From NCBI RefSeq assembly GCF_023556315.2, contig NZ_CP116221.1:3920001-3984000 (forward strand): a stretch of 64,000 bases of DNA. The letters run 5' to 3'. Positions within the stretch are counted from its first letter, which is position 1; each line of letters begins with the position of its first letter. The DNA comes from Psychroserpens ponticola. Its GTDB lineage: Bacteria; Bacteroidota; Bacteroidia; Flavobacteriales; Flavobacteriaceae. The notes under the pieces were generated by a model, which saw only the letters and a list, made by a program, of their open reading frames with translations, made no database searches and was not told the DNA's origin. The position numbers were made by a program, and so were the translations under genes. Below are positions 34,908 through 44,615 of this stretch, in pieces.

Positions 34908-35168
34908 ATGGCTCATAAAAAAGGAGTAGGTAGTTCTAAAAATGGTAGAGAATCAGAATCGAAACGCTTAGGTGTTAAGATATTTGGTGGTCAAGCTGCA
35001 TTAGCTGGTAACATCATCGTTAGACAAAGAGGTAATACACATCATCCTGGTGAAAATGTGTATGGTGGAAAAGATCACACTTTACATGCTAAAGTTGATG
35101 GTTTAGTGAAATTCACAAAGAAAAGAGACAATAAGTCTTACGTTTCTATTGAGCCTTTTGAAGCTTAA
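34908..35168 (+). CDS. rpmA: 50S ribosomal protein L27
   Basis: Standard bL27 of 86 aa. The N-terminus [20 protein letters not shown] begins directly with the mature sequence, without the cleavable extension found in Firmicutes. [16 protein letters not shown] is the family signature. A terminator follows at 35191-35224. Confidence 0.98.
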   Translation: MAHKKGVGSSKNGRESESKRLGVKIFGGQAALAGNIIVRQRGNTHHPGENVYGGKDHTLHAKVDGLVKFTKKRDNKSYVSIEPFEA

Positions 35169-35190
35169 TTGAGTTTTATCTCACAATATT

Positions 35191-35224
35191 AAAAACCCAT
35201 TCTAATTTAGAATGGGTTTTTTTG
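35191..35224 (+). terminator. Intrinsic terminator of rplU-rpmA
   Basis: Stem AAACCCATTCTAA / TTAGAATGGGTTT with almost no loop, followed by a T run. Confidence 0.85.
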
Positions 35225-35287
35225 TTTTATTCAATAAATTAAAAATGTCTATTGTCATTCAGAAGGCTTTGAATGATATCTAGACTA

Positions 35288-37057
35288 TTATATTATCTCC
35301 ATCTTCTTTAACAGAAAGCTCGCATTCATATTTTGGCAAATTCCTTTTTTGAATTTATAATCAAAGTAGAGCTCGTCGTTTACAATTTCAGCATTAAAAT
35401 AATAGTTTTCTACATCGTCTAATTCTTCAGAAATTTTACATAGACTTAAATCATGTGTGGCAATAATTCCAGTCGCGTTTCCTGCAACTAATTTTTCGAC
35501 AAACTTTCTTGAGCCAATGGCTTTATCAGTGCTGTTAGTGCCTTTTAAAATTTCATCTAGAATGATAAAATAAGGTTCTTTTTCAATGGCATCAACAATG
35601 AATTTTAAGCGTGTTAATTCTGAAAAGAAATAACTACTATCATCGGTTAATGAATCGCTTGTACGCATGCTTGTAATGAGTTTCACAGGAGAATAAGAAC
35701 TTGATGTAGCACAAACAGGTAATCCTACATTTGCCATCATAATATGTAAAGAAATTGTTCTTAGAAATGTGCTTTTACCAGCCATATTTGCTCCAGTCAC
35801 AATAAAGAATTGCTGATTTTTGATAGAGACATCACTATTGATGCGTTTGGTTTTATCTAGTAATGGATGGCCTAAATTTTTTGAATTTATGGTTATTTGA
35901 TTTTTTGAAATTTTTGGAAATACATGATCTTGATGATTGAAAGCATAATTCCCTAAACTATTATAAGCATCGAAAAAGGAAACCACTTCAAACCAATCTT
36001 CAACTTTGTGTCCATACTTAGAAATCCATTGCTCCACCTTATAAGCGTTTTTAATATCTGAAAGCAAATAACCGTTTCCGAAAATTGCTCCAATAAGATT
36101 GTTGCGATTGTCTAAAGCATCTAAGTGTTTTGAAAATTCAGAAAAAATTGCTGACGCTTTTTTGCCTTCAGATTGAATTTGTTTTTGCTTTTCCTGAAGA
36201 AGTTTTGATGTAAAACGTTCATTTTCTATTTGAAGTAATAAAGACGCATATTGTCTAAAGGTGTCTTTAGCTTTATCTGAATTTACAGCTAAAACATTAA
36301 TTTTTTTCAAATATAACCCTGTCAATCCTAATCCAACAAACAACCAATACCCAAAGTATGTAATATCTAAGATGTTAAGGATCGATAAGATTAATAAGGT
36401 TACTGAGATTATTGTAAATAGCCATGGTAACAATTTCATGTATTTTGGAATGAAACCTTTATGGTTTTTTAACCAATTGATAATTTTTAATGCTGGAGTT
36501 TCAGTTTTTATTAAGCTTCCTGTAGCTGAATACAATTGCGTCCATTCTGTTTTTTCAGATAACTCCTTAATTGCGTCTTGTCGTTCTTCAATGTTAGAGG
36601 TATTATTTGTTTTTAGGGCATTTGAAAGTTCGTGTTGACCTTCCGAAGAAATTGTTCTATTAATAAATTGAAAAAAAGATCCTTTTCCAAAGAGATCAAT
36701 ATCTAAACTGTAAAAGTGTTTTGGATCTTGAAATTGTAAGCCTGTATCTCTATGATGAAAATCACCAGAAGCAATTTTTAATTCTTCAGCATTGATATGA
36801 ACCAATGCTTTATGGAGTTCGCGTTTTGCTTTTATGTTTGTATACTTTGAAAGTAAATATATAAAACTTGTTAAACCTAACACTCCAATAGCTAATGCTA
36901 ATTGCCAGTTGGAAAAGGTAACATATATTGCTATTCCAGTAAGTGCAAATATTAATATACGCAATGAACTGAGTATTAAAAGGCTTTTTTTATGTGAAGC
37001 GACTTCTGTTTTATATGTCTCTAGTTCTTGGTTATAGAATGTTATGGGATCAATCAT
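35288..37057 (-). CDS. Membrane-anchored MutS-family ATPase
   Basis: A 589-residue MutS-related protein without the mismatch-recognition domain. The N-terminal part has a double hydrophobic segment (about 25-70), and a second pair lies near 205-250, so it seems to sit in the inner membrane. The core and ATPase domains follow: Walker A TGANMAGKSTFLRT, a signature region SYFFSELTRLKFI, and Walker B ILDEILKGTNSTDK. The start is MIDPITF at 37057; an upstream ATG adds only an unlikely hydrophobic stretch. Its role is unknown; being membrane-bound, it is unlikely to act in ordinary mismatch repair. Confidence 0.87.
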   Translation of the reverse strand: MIDPITFYNQELETYKTEVASHKKSLLILSSLRILIFALTGIAIYVTFSNWQLALAIGVLGLTSFIYLLSKYTNIKAKRELHKALVHINAEELKIASGDFHHRDTGLQFQDPKHFYSLDIDLFGKGSFFQFINRTISSEGQHELSNALKTNNTSNIEERQDAIKELSEKTEWTQLYSATGSLIKTETPALKIINWLKNHKGFIPKYMKLLPWLFTIISVTLLILSILNILDITYFGYWLFVGLGLTGLYLKKINVLAVNSDKAKDTFRQYASLLLQIENERFTSKLLQEKQKQIQSEGKKASAIFSEFSKHLDALDNRNNLIGAIFGNGYLLSDIKNAYKVEQWISKYGHKVEDWFEVVSFFDAYNSLGNYAFNHQDHVFPKISKNQITINSKNLGHPLLDKTKRINSDVSIKNQQFFIVTGANMAGKSTFLRTISLHIMMANVGLPVCATSSSYSPVKLITSMRTSDSLTDDSSYFFSELTRLKFIVDAIEKEPYFIILDEILKGTNSTDKAIGSRKFVEKLVAGNATGIIATHDLSLCKISEELDDVENYYFNAEIVNDELYFDYKFKKGICQNMNASFLLKKMEII

Positions 37058-37082
37058 GATTAATTTTATGTAGTAAAGAAAC

Positions 37083-37113
37083 AAAAAATCTCAAGATTGC
37101 TCTTGAGATTTCG
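37083..37113 (-). terminator. Intrinsic terminator of sdhCAB
   Basis: On the minus strand AAATCTCAAGA-GCAA-TCTTGAGATTT runs into a T-rich tail, about 35 nt after the sdhB stop. Confidence 0.8.
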
Positions 37114-37147
37114 TTTGTATATAATTTGAGTTTTAAACTATTTTAGA

Positions 37148-37900
37148 TTATCCCTTTAGACTTGCTTTTAAATATTCTCTATTCATACGAGCAATATTTT
37201 CAAGAGAAATGCCTTTAGGACATTCTACTTCGCAAGCTCCAGTATTAGTACAGTTCCCAAACCCTTCTTCGTCCATTTGTTTTACCATGTTTAACACACG
37301 ATCTGTAGCTTCAACTTGTCCTTGTGGTAATAATGCAAATTGAGATACTTTCGCACCAACAAATAACATTGCAGATGAGTTTTTACAACTCGCAACACAA
37401 GCACCACAACCAATACAAGTTGCAGCTTCAAACGCTGTATCTGCGTCGTGTTTGTTAATCGGAATTGCATTCGCATCAATCGTGTTTCCAGAGGTGTTCA
37501 CAGAAATAAATCCTCCAGCATGTTGAATACGATCAAAAGAAGTTCTATCGACAATTAAATCTTTTATTACAGGAAATGCAGTTGCTCTAAATGGCTCAAT
37601 CGTAATCGTATCACCATCTTTAAACATACGCATGTGTAATTGACAAGTCGTTATTCCTCTATCTGGACCATGTGCTTCACCGTTAATGTATAAAGAACAC
37701 ATGCCGCAAATACCTTCACGACAATCATGATCAAAAGCAACTGGCTCTTCATCTTTATTTACGAGTTGTTCGTTTAGTACGTCTAACATTTCAAGAAAAG
37801 ACATATCTGGCGAAATATCACTGACTTTATAATCAACCATACTTCCTTTATCACTTGCGTTTTTTTGACGCCAAATTTTAAGTGTTAAATTCATATTCAT
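37148..37900 (-). CDS. sdhB: Succinate dehydrogenase/fumarate reductase iron-sulfur subunit
   Basis: The electron-transfer subunit of complex II (250 aa). Its three clusters are visible: 2Fe-2S in [15 protein letters not shown] plus TCQLHM, 4Fe-4S in [13 protein letters not shown], and 3Fe-4S in [15 protein letters not shown]. It links the flavoprotein to the membrane quinone site. It is the last gene of sdhCAB, 8 nt after sdhA. Confidence 0.97.
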   Translation of the reverse strand: MNMNLTLKIWRQKNASDKGSMVDYKVSDISPDMSFLEMLDVLNEQLVNKDEEPVAFDHDCREGICGMCSLYINGEAHGPDRGITTCQLHMRMFKDGDTITIEPFRATAFPVIKDLIVDRTSFDRIQHAGGFISVNTSGNTIDANAIPINKHDADTAFEAATCIGCGACVASCKNSSAMLFVGAKVSQFALLPQGQVEATDRVLNMVKQMDEEGFGNCTNTGACEVECPKGISLENIARMNREYLKASLKG

Positions 37901-37908
37901 AGCTTTCC

Positions 37909-39921
37909 TTATTTATAACTTCTTTGTTTCAATTCAATATCTTTAAACTCTAACTGCTCTTTGTGCAACACAGCATCACTAGGTTCACCTTTATATTCCC
38001 AAGCAGAAACATAAGCAAAGTTTTCATCGTCACGTTTTGCTTCTCCTTTTTGTTCACCATCTAATTCTACAGCATCTTCTCTAAAGTGTCCACCACAAGA
38101 TTCTTCTCTATCTAAAGCATCTTTTGCGAATAGTTCTCCTAATTCTAAGAAATCTGCAACACGACCAGCTTTTGCTAATTCTTCGTTGTATTCTTCATTA
38201 GTTCCAGGAACTTTAACATCTTTCCAGAATTCTGCCCGAAGTTCTTTAATTTCAGAAATAGCTTCGGTTAAACCTTTAACGTTACGAGCCATTCCGACTT
38301 TATTCCACATGATTTTTCCTAATTTCTTATGGAAATAATCTACAGAGTGTTTTCCTTCATTAGTAACGAAGAAATTTAAAGTCTTTCTAACTTCATTTTC
38401 AGCATCTTCAAACTCTTTAGAATCTGTTGGAATTGTACCTGTACGAATATCATCAGATAAATAATCTCCAATGGTATAAGGTAATACAAAATAACCATCT
38501 GCCAATCCTTGCATTAAAGCCGAAGCTCCAAGTCTGTTTGCACCATGATCAGAAAAATTAGCTTCACCAATACAGTATAAACCAGGAACCGTTGTCATTA
38601 AATTATAATCTACCCAAATTCCACCCATTGTATAGTGAACAGCTGGATAAATCATCATTGGAGTATTGTATGGATCTTGATCTACAATCTTCTCATACAT
38701 TTGGAATAAGTTTCCGTATTTATTTTTGATAACTTCTTGTCCTAATGTCTTAACAAGAGCTGCGTCATTTTCATCTAAACCTTTTACATGTGCAGTTTCT
38801 TTTCCATAACGTTGAATTGCAGAAGCAAAATCTAAGAATACAGCTTCACCAGTTGCATTTACACCAAAACCAGCATCACAACGTTCTTTTGCAGCACGAG
38901 AAGCAACATCACGAGGCACTAAGTTTCCGAAGGCTGGATAACGACGTTCTAAATAGTAATCGCGATCAGCTTCAGCTAAATCTTTAGGCATTAAAGTTCT
39001 ATTACGAATAGCCTCAACGTCTTTCATGTGTTTTGGCACCCAAATTCGTCCATCATTACGTAGAGACTCAGACATCAATGTTAATTTAGACTGATGATCT
39101 CCAGAAACAGGAATACAAGTTGGGTGAATTTGTGTGTAACAAGGATTTGCAAAGTAAGCACCACGTTTGTGAGCTTTCCAAGCAGCTGTTACATTAGATC
39201 CCATTGCATTAGTTGATAAAAAGAAGACGTTACCATAACCACCAGTTCCTAAAATCACAGCATGTGCTGAATGTCTTTCAATTTCTCCAGTGATTAAATT
39301 ACGCGTTATGATTCCACGAGCTTTTCCACCAACTTTAACAACGTCTAACATTTCGTGACGGTTGTACATTTTGATTTTTCCACGACCAATCTGGCGATTC
39401 ATTGCAGAATATGCTCCTAATAATAATTGTTGACCAGTTTGTCCTGCAGCATAAAATGTTCTTGATACAAGAACACCACCAAACGAACGGTTATCTAATA
39501 ACCCACCATATTCACGAGCAAAAGGAACACCTTGAGCAACACATTGGTCAATAATATTTGCTGAAACTTCAGCTAAGCGATATACGTTAGCTTCACGAGA
39601 ACGATAATCACCACCTTTTACAGTGTCGTAAAATAATCTATAAGTTGAATCGCCATCACCTTGGTAGTTTTTTGCTGCATTGATTCCACCTTGAGCTGCA
39701 ATTGAATGTGCTCGTCTTGGCGAATCTTGAAAACAAAATGCTTTTACATTGTAGCCAAGTTCTGCTAAAGTAGCAGCAGCAGAACCACCAGCTAAACCAG
39801 TACCAACAACAATAACATCAATGTTACGCTTGTTAGCAGGATTTACTAAGTCGATGTGATTTTTATAATTTGTCCACTTATCCGCAATTGGACCTTGTGG
39901 TATTTTAGAATCTAAAGCCAT
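37909..39921 (-). CDS. sdhA: Succinate dehydrogenase/fumarate reductase flavoprotein subunit
   Basis: Catalytic subunit of complex II (670 aa). FAD is bound at [15 protein letters not shown] and attached to the His in [28 protein letters not shown] and [16 protein letters not shown] (active-site Arg) bind the dicarboxylate; [22 protein letters not shown] is the C-terminal FAD block. The length and sequence fit the B-type enzymes of Bacteroidota, which can run in either direction. It lies 12 nt after sdhC. Confidence 0.97.
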   Translation of the reverse strand: MALDSKIPQGPIADKWTNYKNHIDLVNPANKRNIDVIVVGTGLAGGSAAATLAELGYNVKAFCFQDSPRRAHSIAAQGGINAAKNYQGDGDSTYRLFYDTVKGGDYRSREANVYRLAEVSANIIDQCVAQGVPFAREYGGLLDNRSFGGVLVSRTFYAAGQTGQQLLLGAYSAMNRQIGRGKIKMYNRHEMLDVVKVGGKARGIITRNLITGEIERHSAHAVILGTGGYGNVFFLSTNAMGSNVTAAWKAHKRGAYFANPCYTQIHPTCIPVSGDHQSKLTLMSESLRNDGRIWVPKHMKDVEAIRNRTLMPKDLAEADRDYYLERRYPAFGNLVPRDVASRAAKERCDAGFGVNATGEAVFLDFASAIQRYGKETAHVKGLDENDAALVKTLGQEVIKNKYGNLFQMYEKIVDQDPYNTPMMIYPAVHYTMGGIWVDYNLMTTVPGLYCIGEANFSDHGANRLGASALMQGLADGYFVLPYTIGDYLSDDIRTGTIPTDSKEFEDAENEVRKTLNFFVTNEGKHSVDYFHKKLGKIMWNKVGMARNVKGLTEAISEIKELRAEFWKDVKVPGTNEEYNEELAKAGRVADFLELGELFAKDALDREESCGGHFREDAVELDGEQKGEAKRDDENFAYVSAWEYKGEPSDAVLHKEQLEFKDIELKQRSYK

Positions 39922-39933
39922 ACAAGCTGTTTT

Positions 39934-40608
39934 TTAGTGTCCTGTTAAATGATGAAATAATGCAATGAAAATGAATCCTAATGGAATACCTATTGCAAAA
40001 ATCTTACTGAACGTTTTTAATCCTTTAGTGTATTTATTATTTGCTCCAACAGATTGAAATGCTGAATTAAAACCATGTAATAAATGTAATGCTAAGAATA
40101 CGAATGCGATAATGTAAGCTCCTACACGAAGCGGACTATGAAATTTTTCTACTAATTCATGAAAATATCTGTATTCACCATTGTGCAAACCAGACATGTC
40201 GCCAACGATGTATTTTGTGTTGATTTCTGGAATCCAAAAATCAATAAAGTGAAGCACTATAAAGGCTAAAATTGCTAAACCACTCCAAATCATATTTCTA
40301 CTCATCCAAGAGGAGTTCGCAGCTCCATTATTTTTAGCATAATTAATTTGTCTTGCTTTGTTGTTTTTAATTTCGAGAACAAAACCCATTACGAAGTGAA
40401 AAATCACGCCAAAAATCAATACAGGTTGTAGGATGTACTGAATGGCCCAAAACGTTCCCATAAAGTGAGATACCTCATTAAAAGCATTTGCACTAAACAC
40501 AGAAAGAATATTGATTGCAAAGTGTTGAAGTAAGAAAAACATAAGGAAGAGTGCCGAAAGTGCCATGGCAAATTTTCTTCCAATCGACGAATTTAAAATT
40601 CCGCTCAT
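39934..40608 (-). CDS. sdhC: Succinate dehydrogenase cytochrome b subunit
   Basis: The single membrane anchor of a type B complex II (224 aa) with five predicted helices. His ligands for two haems are likely among FLLQHFAINI, FHFVMGFV, IVLHFIDFW and LHLLHGFNSAF. No separate sdhD exists here, as expected of this type. It is first in the operon, with a perfect promoter 30-60 nt upstream. Confidence 0.94.
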   Translation of the reverse strand: MSGILNSSIGRKFAMALSALFLMFFLLQHFAINILSVFSANAFNEVSHFMGTFWAIQYILQPVLIFGVIFHFVMGFVLEIKNNKARQINYAKNNGAANSSWMSRNMIWSGLAILAFIVLHFIDFWIPEINTKYIVGDMSGLHNGEYRYFHELVEKFHSPLRVGAYIIAFVFLALHLLHGFNSAFQSVGANNKYTKGLKTFSKIFAIGIPLGFIFIALFHHLTGH

Positions 40609-40636
40609 TATAATTGTAGTTAATTATTTGTCTAAC

Positions 40637-40664
40637 AAAGATAAGATTCATTGTGTTGTACAAC
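40637..40664 (-). promoter_or_regulatory. Promoter of sdhCAB (TTG-N17-TATCTTTG)
   Basis: On the minus strand TTG (40664-40662), 17 nt, TATCTTTG (40644-40637), a full consensus match. The -33 element lies within the palindrome TGTTGTACAACA, a possible operator. Confidence 0.75.
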
Positions 40665-40700
40665 AAATTTTAGCTACAATTTTGATAATTTAGAATGGGT

Positions 40701-41576
40701 TTAATTAGAAACCATTGGAATTAAACCACGAAGTCCCATGTCTACAACTTGTTCTCCCGCTTCTGGTTCATATTTTCCATCTGCATTTACTTCGGTCCAT
40801 TCAAAACTATTATTGATTGAAAATGATAATGTTACAGTAATATCTTGTGTTTCATTTCCAGTGATGGCTAATCCGTTTTCAAATTCACCAGTTACAATAC
40901 ATGATCCTTGCGGAATTGGAGATGAGTTAAATAGTGGATTTGGAACTGTTGTAGCACCTGCTGGAGCTTGTCCTTGTGTGGTGATTTCTTGAGATTCAAA
41001 AGCCCAAAAGCCTTGTACTTTATTGTTATTAATATCAAAAGTGCTTCCGTTGAGATCAAAAGAAGTGATATAAGAATTGTAACCAACAAAGCTAGCTAAG
41101 GTTCCAGTATAATCTTGTCCATTTACCAATAGATCAATATTACCTTCTTGATATGCTAAAGAGACTCTAACCCATTCGTAGTTTCCTGTAGCAATTTCAC
41201 TTAACGGAATCGTTAAAAATGTTTCATTATCTCCTGCGAAAACAGCATTTTGAAAATCGATAGCAAGAGCTCCTCCAGCAGTTGTTTCATCGCCTTCAAA
41301 AATAATTTCACCAGTTCCTAAAGCAGTTGTTTCCATTTGAGCAAATTCAATATAATTGGCACTCATGCGATTAATACTAGGTGATTGTGCGGCATTTCCA
41401 GTAACAACAGAAACAGGTTGACCAAGATTACCTAAACGTTCTTGATTAGGGTCAAATTTTAGTTTAATAACCAAGTTAGGTTCTGTTGGGTCAAGTCTTA
41501 AGTTGTCATCATTGTCTTCACTGCATGACATCACTAATCCACAGATTAAAAGGATGCTAAGTTTAATGTATTTCAT
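40701..41576 (-). CDS. Hypothetical lipoprotein (291 aa)
   Basis: I do not recognise this family. The lipobox LVMSC gives a lipidated Cys at about 18, followed by an acidic SEDNDD stretch, typical of surface-exposed Bacteroidota lipoproteins. The rest is beta-rich, with blocks MSANYIEFAQMETTALGTGE and EWVRVSLAYQEGNIDLLVNG and few cysteines. It lies 38 nt downstream of the Asp-box propeller gene on the same strand, so a joint extracellular role is possible. Confidence 0.75.
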   Translation of the reverse strand: MKYIKLSILLICGLVMSCSEDNDDNLRLDPTEPNLVIKLKFDPNQERLGNLGQPVSVVTGNAAQSPSINRMSANYIEFAQMETTALGTGEIIFEGDETTAGGALAIDFQNAVFAGDNETFLTIPLSEIATGNYEWVRVSLAYQEGNIDLLVNGQDYTGTLASFVGYNSYITSFDLNGSTFDINNNKVQGFWAFESQEITTQGQAPAGATTVPNPLFNSSPIPQGSCIVTGEFENGLAITGNETQDITVTLSFSINNSFEWTEVNADGKYEPEAGEQVVDMGLRGLIPMVSN

Positions 41577-41614
41577 TGATTTAGAGTTTTTAGTATAACT
41601 TTAAAGTATTAGCT

Positions 41615-44458
41615 TTATTTTATTTCAAAGTTAGTTTTTACATTGTTGATTTGAAATGTATATATGCCTTTAGGTAAATAATACAGATCATTTTTAGCTT
41701 TTTCTATTTCTATGGATGTATTTTCTTTAAGTAAAGCTTTTCGTCCTTTTTCGGTTAATGATAAATTATAATTTACATAATTAAATCCTTTGTCAGCAGT
41801 TACTTTCAACTCATTGAGAAGCGTTCCTTTTTCAGATAAAACTTTTACCGTTTTTTCTTCTGAAGTATTAGCATAAAAAGCCAATTCAATTTCAGGTTCA
41901 TTGGTGTCGTACCATTTTCCCCAAGAACTTCCCCATCGCGAAGAATGTCTTACATCATCTACTTTAAAAAGTGTAATTTCATCTGATAATATATTAGAAT
42001 TCATTAATTGAAGTGCTGAAATATCAGTTTTATAAATACTTCTTCCGTGAGTTCCTAATAAAAGATCTTTAGCTTCTGGTTGTATTACAATATCATGAAT
42101 TGCAACATTTGGCAATCCCTTACTGAAAACTTCCCAATTTTTTCCTTGATTAAAAGAGATGTAAGCGCCATTATCTGTTCCTAGATAAAGGATATTTTCA
42201 TTTTCAGTATCTTCTTTAACCACATTTACTGGAGACGCAGGAATGTTAGCGCTAATGTCTTTCCAAGTTTGCCCATAATCATTACTCATATAGATATAGA
42301 CTTTAAAATCATCTGAACGATACCCATTTAAACTTACGTAAACACGTTCTTTTTTATGTTTTGATGCGATGACGCGACTCACCCAAAGGTTTTTTGGTAA
42401 ATTATTAGAAATGTTAGTCCAATGGCTACCTGAATTCTTAGTAACATGAATTAATCCGTCATCACTTCCTGTATAAATCAATCCAAACTGAAAAGGAGAT
42501 TCACTTATTGAAGTTAAGGTTCCGTAAGCCACATTTCCTTTTTTTCCACCATTGGTTAAATCCTCACTAATGGCTTCCCAATCATCACCTTGATTCATGG
42601 AGCGCATGAGTTTATTTCCACCTAAATATAAAATATCTTGATTGTGAGGTGATAAAAAAATGGGTGTTTGCCAATTAAAACGATATGGATTTTCACCTAA
42701 CTCATGTTTAGGTTGAATGTATGCGTCTTCTTCAGTTTCGAGATTAAGTCGGTAATAATTTCCAAATTGATAGCCTGTATACACAATGTTATGATCTCTA
42801 TTGTCAATTTGAATTTGCATGCCATCACCTCCCATTATACCTTTCCATGGGTATTGACCTCTTTGGTGCCAGCTTTTATCTTCTCTTGCGTTATTAGCGC
42901 CAACCCAAACACCATTGTCTTGTAAACCACCATACACATTATATGGCTTTTCATTATCAACGTTAATCGCATAAAATTGACCAACAGAAGGTGAATTGTT
43001 TTTGATCCAATTTTCACCATCATCATAACTAATGTTTACACCTCCATCATTTCCATTGATGAGGTGGTTTGGGTTTTTAGGGTTGATCCAAAGTGCATGA
43101 TGATCTGCATGAACATTTTCAGCACTAATAGAAGTGAACGTTTTCCCACCATCTTTAGATTTCACAATAGGAACGCCATAAATGTAAATATGATCTTCAT
43201 TATTTGGAGCGACATAAATATGACCAAAATAATAGCCATAACTATAGTAAATATCGTCTAGATAATCATCGTGTGTTTTCTTCCATGTTGTTCCTCCATC
43301 TGTGCTTTTATAAACTTCTGTTCCAATAACAGGTGTGTCAAACAATATAGAATTTGCATTTTCAATATATTTAGCAAGGTCAATCGGTTTTACATTTCCG
43401 CTACGTACCATTTGCTTTACATTTTCAGATCTATATTTTTCCTGAAAGCCATTTGTTTTTAAATAGTCGTTCAGTTTTTTATCATCTAAAGCTAAGAATG
43501 CTTTAGTCGTCATACTTTTAAAATCATTTTTTGTTAACCTATTTGAGGTTTCCTTATTGTCTTCGGAAGGTCTACGAAATTGACTATCATGTACAGCATA
43601 AACGATATCATCATTATAAATGGCTAAGCCAATTCTGCCAACACCATTTCCAGTTGGAAAGCCGCTTTTTTCAGTAGATACTTTAATCCAAGTATTTCCA
43701 GCATCAGTACTTTTGTATATGGCAGAATTATTTCCACTTCCGCTAAAATTCCAAGCTTTTCGATCTTTAGTCCAAGACGATGCAAACATGAGATTGAAAT
43801 TATTAGGATTGGTTTGCACATCAATAATACCACTCATATCATCTATAAATAATTTTTGCGACCATGTTTTTCCGCCATCCATTGTTTTGTAAATGCCTCG
43901 TTCTTGGTTTGGAGAATATAAATGTCCAGTAACTCCAATGACAACTTCATCAGGATTGTTTGGATTGATAAGAATTCGGCCAATATGATGAGAATCTACT
44001 AAGCCCATATTTTGCCAATTTTTTCCGTTATCAGTAGATTTTAAAATTCCAATTCCAGCATAACTCGATCTTGAACTGTTATTTTCACCTGTACCAACCC
44101 AAATGGTTCTACTTTTCCAATCGACTGCTATGTCGCCAACATTTTGTGTGTTTGACGTATCAAGAATAGGTGTAAAGGTTGTTCCGTTATTTATAGTATG
44201 CCAAACACCTCCAGAAGCATATCCAACATAAAACTCTGTTGGGTTTTCTGGATTTACAGCGAGATCAACAACACGACCACTCATAATTGTTGGTCCAATA
44301 TTTTCAAAGAAAACATTTTTTACCAGTGACGTTTTGGAGAGGTTTTCTTTTTGATCTAGTATTTTAATAATAGGATCAGATGATGTAGATGTTTGTTGTG
44401 CTGTAGAAATAAAAACACAGATAAGTGCAATGATTGATAAAAATTTAGAATACGACAT
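41615..44458 (-). CDS. Secreted VPS10/sortilin-like Asp-box beta-propeller protein
   Basis: A 947-residue exported protein (signal peptide about 1-20). I count ten Asp-box (BNR) motifs of the form S-x-D-x-G-x-x-W, for example STDNGKNW, STDGGTTW and SNDYGQTW, spread over the first 760 residues. This fits the two-propeller VPS10/glycosyl-hydrolase-like family. No catalytic sialidase residues are evident. The tail (about 800-947) is beta-rich but is not a clear type IX sorting domain. An inverted repeat (AATTACTG/CAGTAATT) lies 26-56 nt upstream of the start. Confidence 0.87.
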   Translation of the reverse strand: MSYSKFLSIIALICVFISTAQQTSTSSDPIIKILDQKENLSKTSLVKNVFFENIGPTIMSGRVVDLAVNPENPTEFYVGYASGGVWHTINNGTTFTPILDTSNTQNVGDIAVDWKSRTIWVGTGENNSSRSSYAGIGILKSTDNGKNWQNMGLVDSHHIGRILINPNNPDEVVIGVTGHLYSPNQERGIYKTMDGGKTWSQKLFIDDMSGIIDVQTNPNNFNLMFASSWTKDRKAWNFSGSGNNSAIYKSTDAGNTWIKVSTEKSGFPTGNGVGRIGLAIYNDDIVYAVHDSQFRRPSEDNKETSNRLTKNDFKSMTTKAFLALDDKKLNDYLKTNGFQEKYRSENVKQMVRSGNVKPIDLAKYIENANSILFDTPVIGTEVYKSTDGGTTWKKTHDDYLDDIYYSYGYYFGHIYVAPNNEDHIYIYGVPIVKSKDGGKTFTSISAENVHADHHALWINPKNPNHLINGNDGGVNISYDDGENWIKNNSPSVGQFYAINVDNEKPYNVYGGLQDNGVWVGANNAREDKSWHQRGQYPWKGIMGGDGMQIQIDNRDHNIVYTGYQFGNYYRLNLETEEDAYIQPKHELGENPYRFNWQTPIFLSPHNQDILYLGGNKLMRSMNQGDDWEAISEDLTNGGKKGNVAYGTLTSISESPFQFGLIYTGSDDGLIHVTKNSGSHWTNISNNLPKNLWVSRVIASKHKKERVYVSLNGYRSDDFKVYIYMSNDYGQTWKDISANIPASPVNVVKEDTENENILYLGTDNGAYISFNQGKNWEVFSKGLPNVAIHDIVIQPEAKDLLLGTHGRSIYKTDISALQLMNSNILSDEITLFKVDDVRHSSRWGSSWGKWYDTNEPEIELAFYANTSEEKTVKVLSEKGTLLNELKVTADKGFNYVNYNLSLTEKGRKALLKENTSIEIEKAKNDLYYLPKGIYTFQINNVKTNFEIK

Positions 44459-44562
44459 GTTGGTTAGAATTTTTGAGCTATGAAATTACTGCTTTTTTGA
44501 ATAAAACAGTAATTCCTAGTTGTATTTAACGCTTTACAAATAGGTATGAGGCACTTACAATT

Positions 44563-44597
44563 AAAAAAGGCATTCAATATAATTTGAACGCCTTTTT
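44563..44597 (-). terminator. Intrinsic terminator of the metzincin gene
   Basis: Stem AAAAAGGCATTCAA / TTGAACGCCTTTTT with one mismatch, between the stop at 44616 and the next gene's start at 44458. Confidence 0.75.
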
Positions 44598-44615
44598 AGA
44601 TTATTTGTTTTGTGA

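Noticed and set aside
43064-43892. Several plus-strand open frames opposite the Asp-box propeller gene
   Set aside because: All are short, lack family features, and lie fully inside a convincing coding gene on the other strand.
44484-44514. Inverted repeat AATTACTG/CAGTAATT upstream of the Asp-box gene
   Set aside because: Arms of eight AT-rich bases around a 15-nt A/T loop are likely by chance in this composition and no promoter box is nearby; mentioned only in the gene entry.
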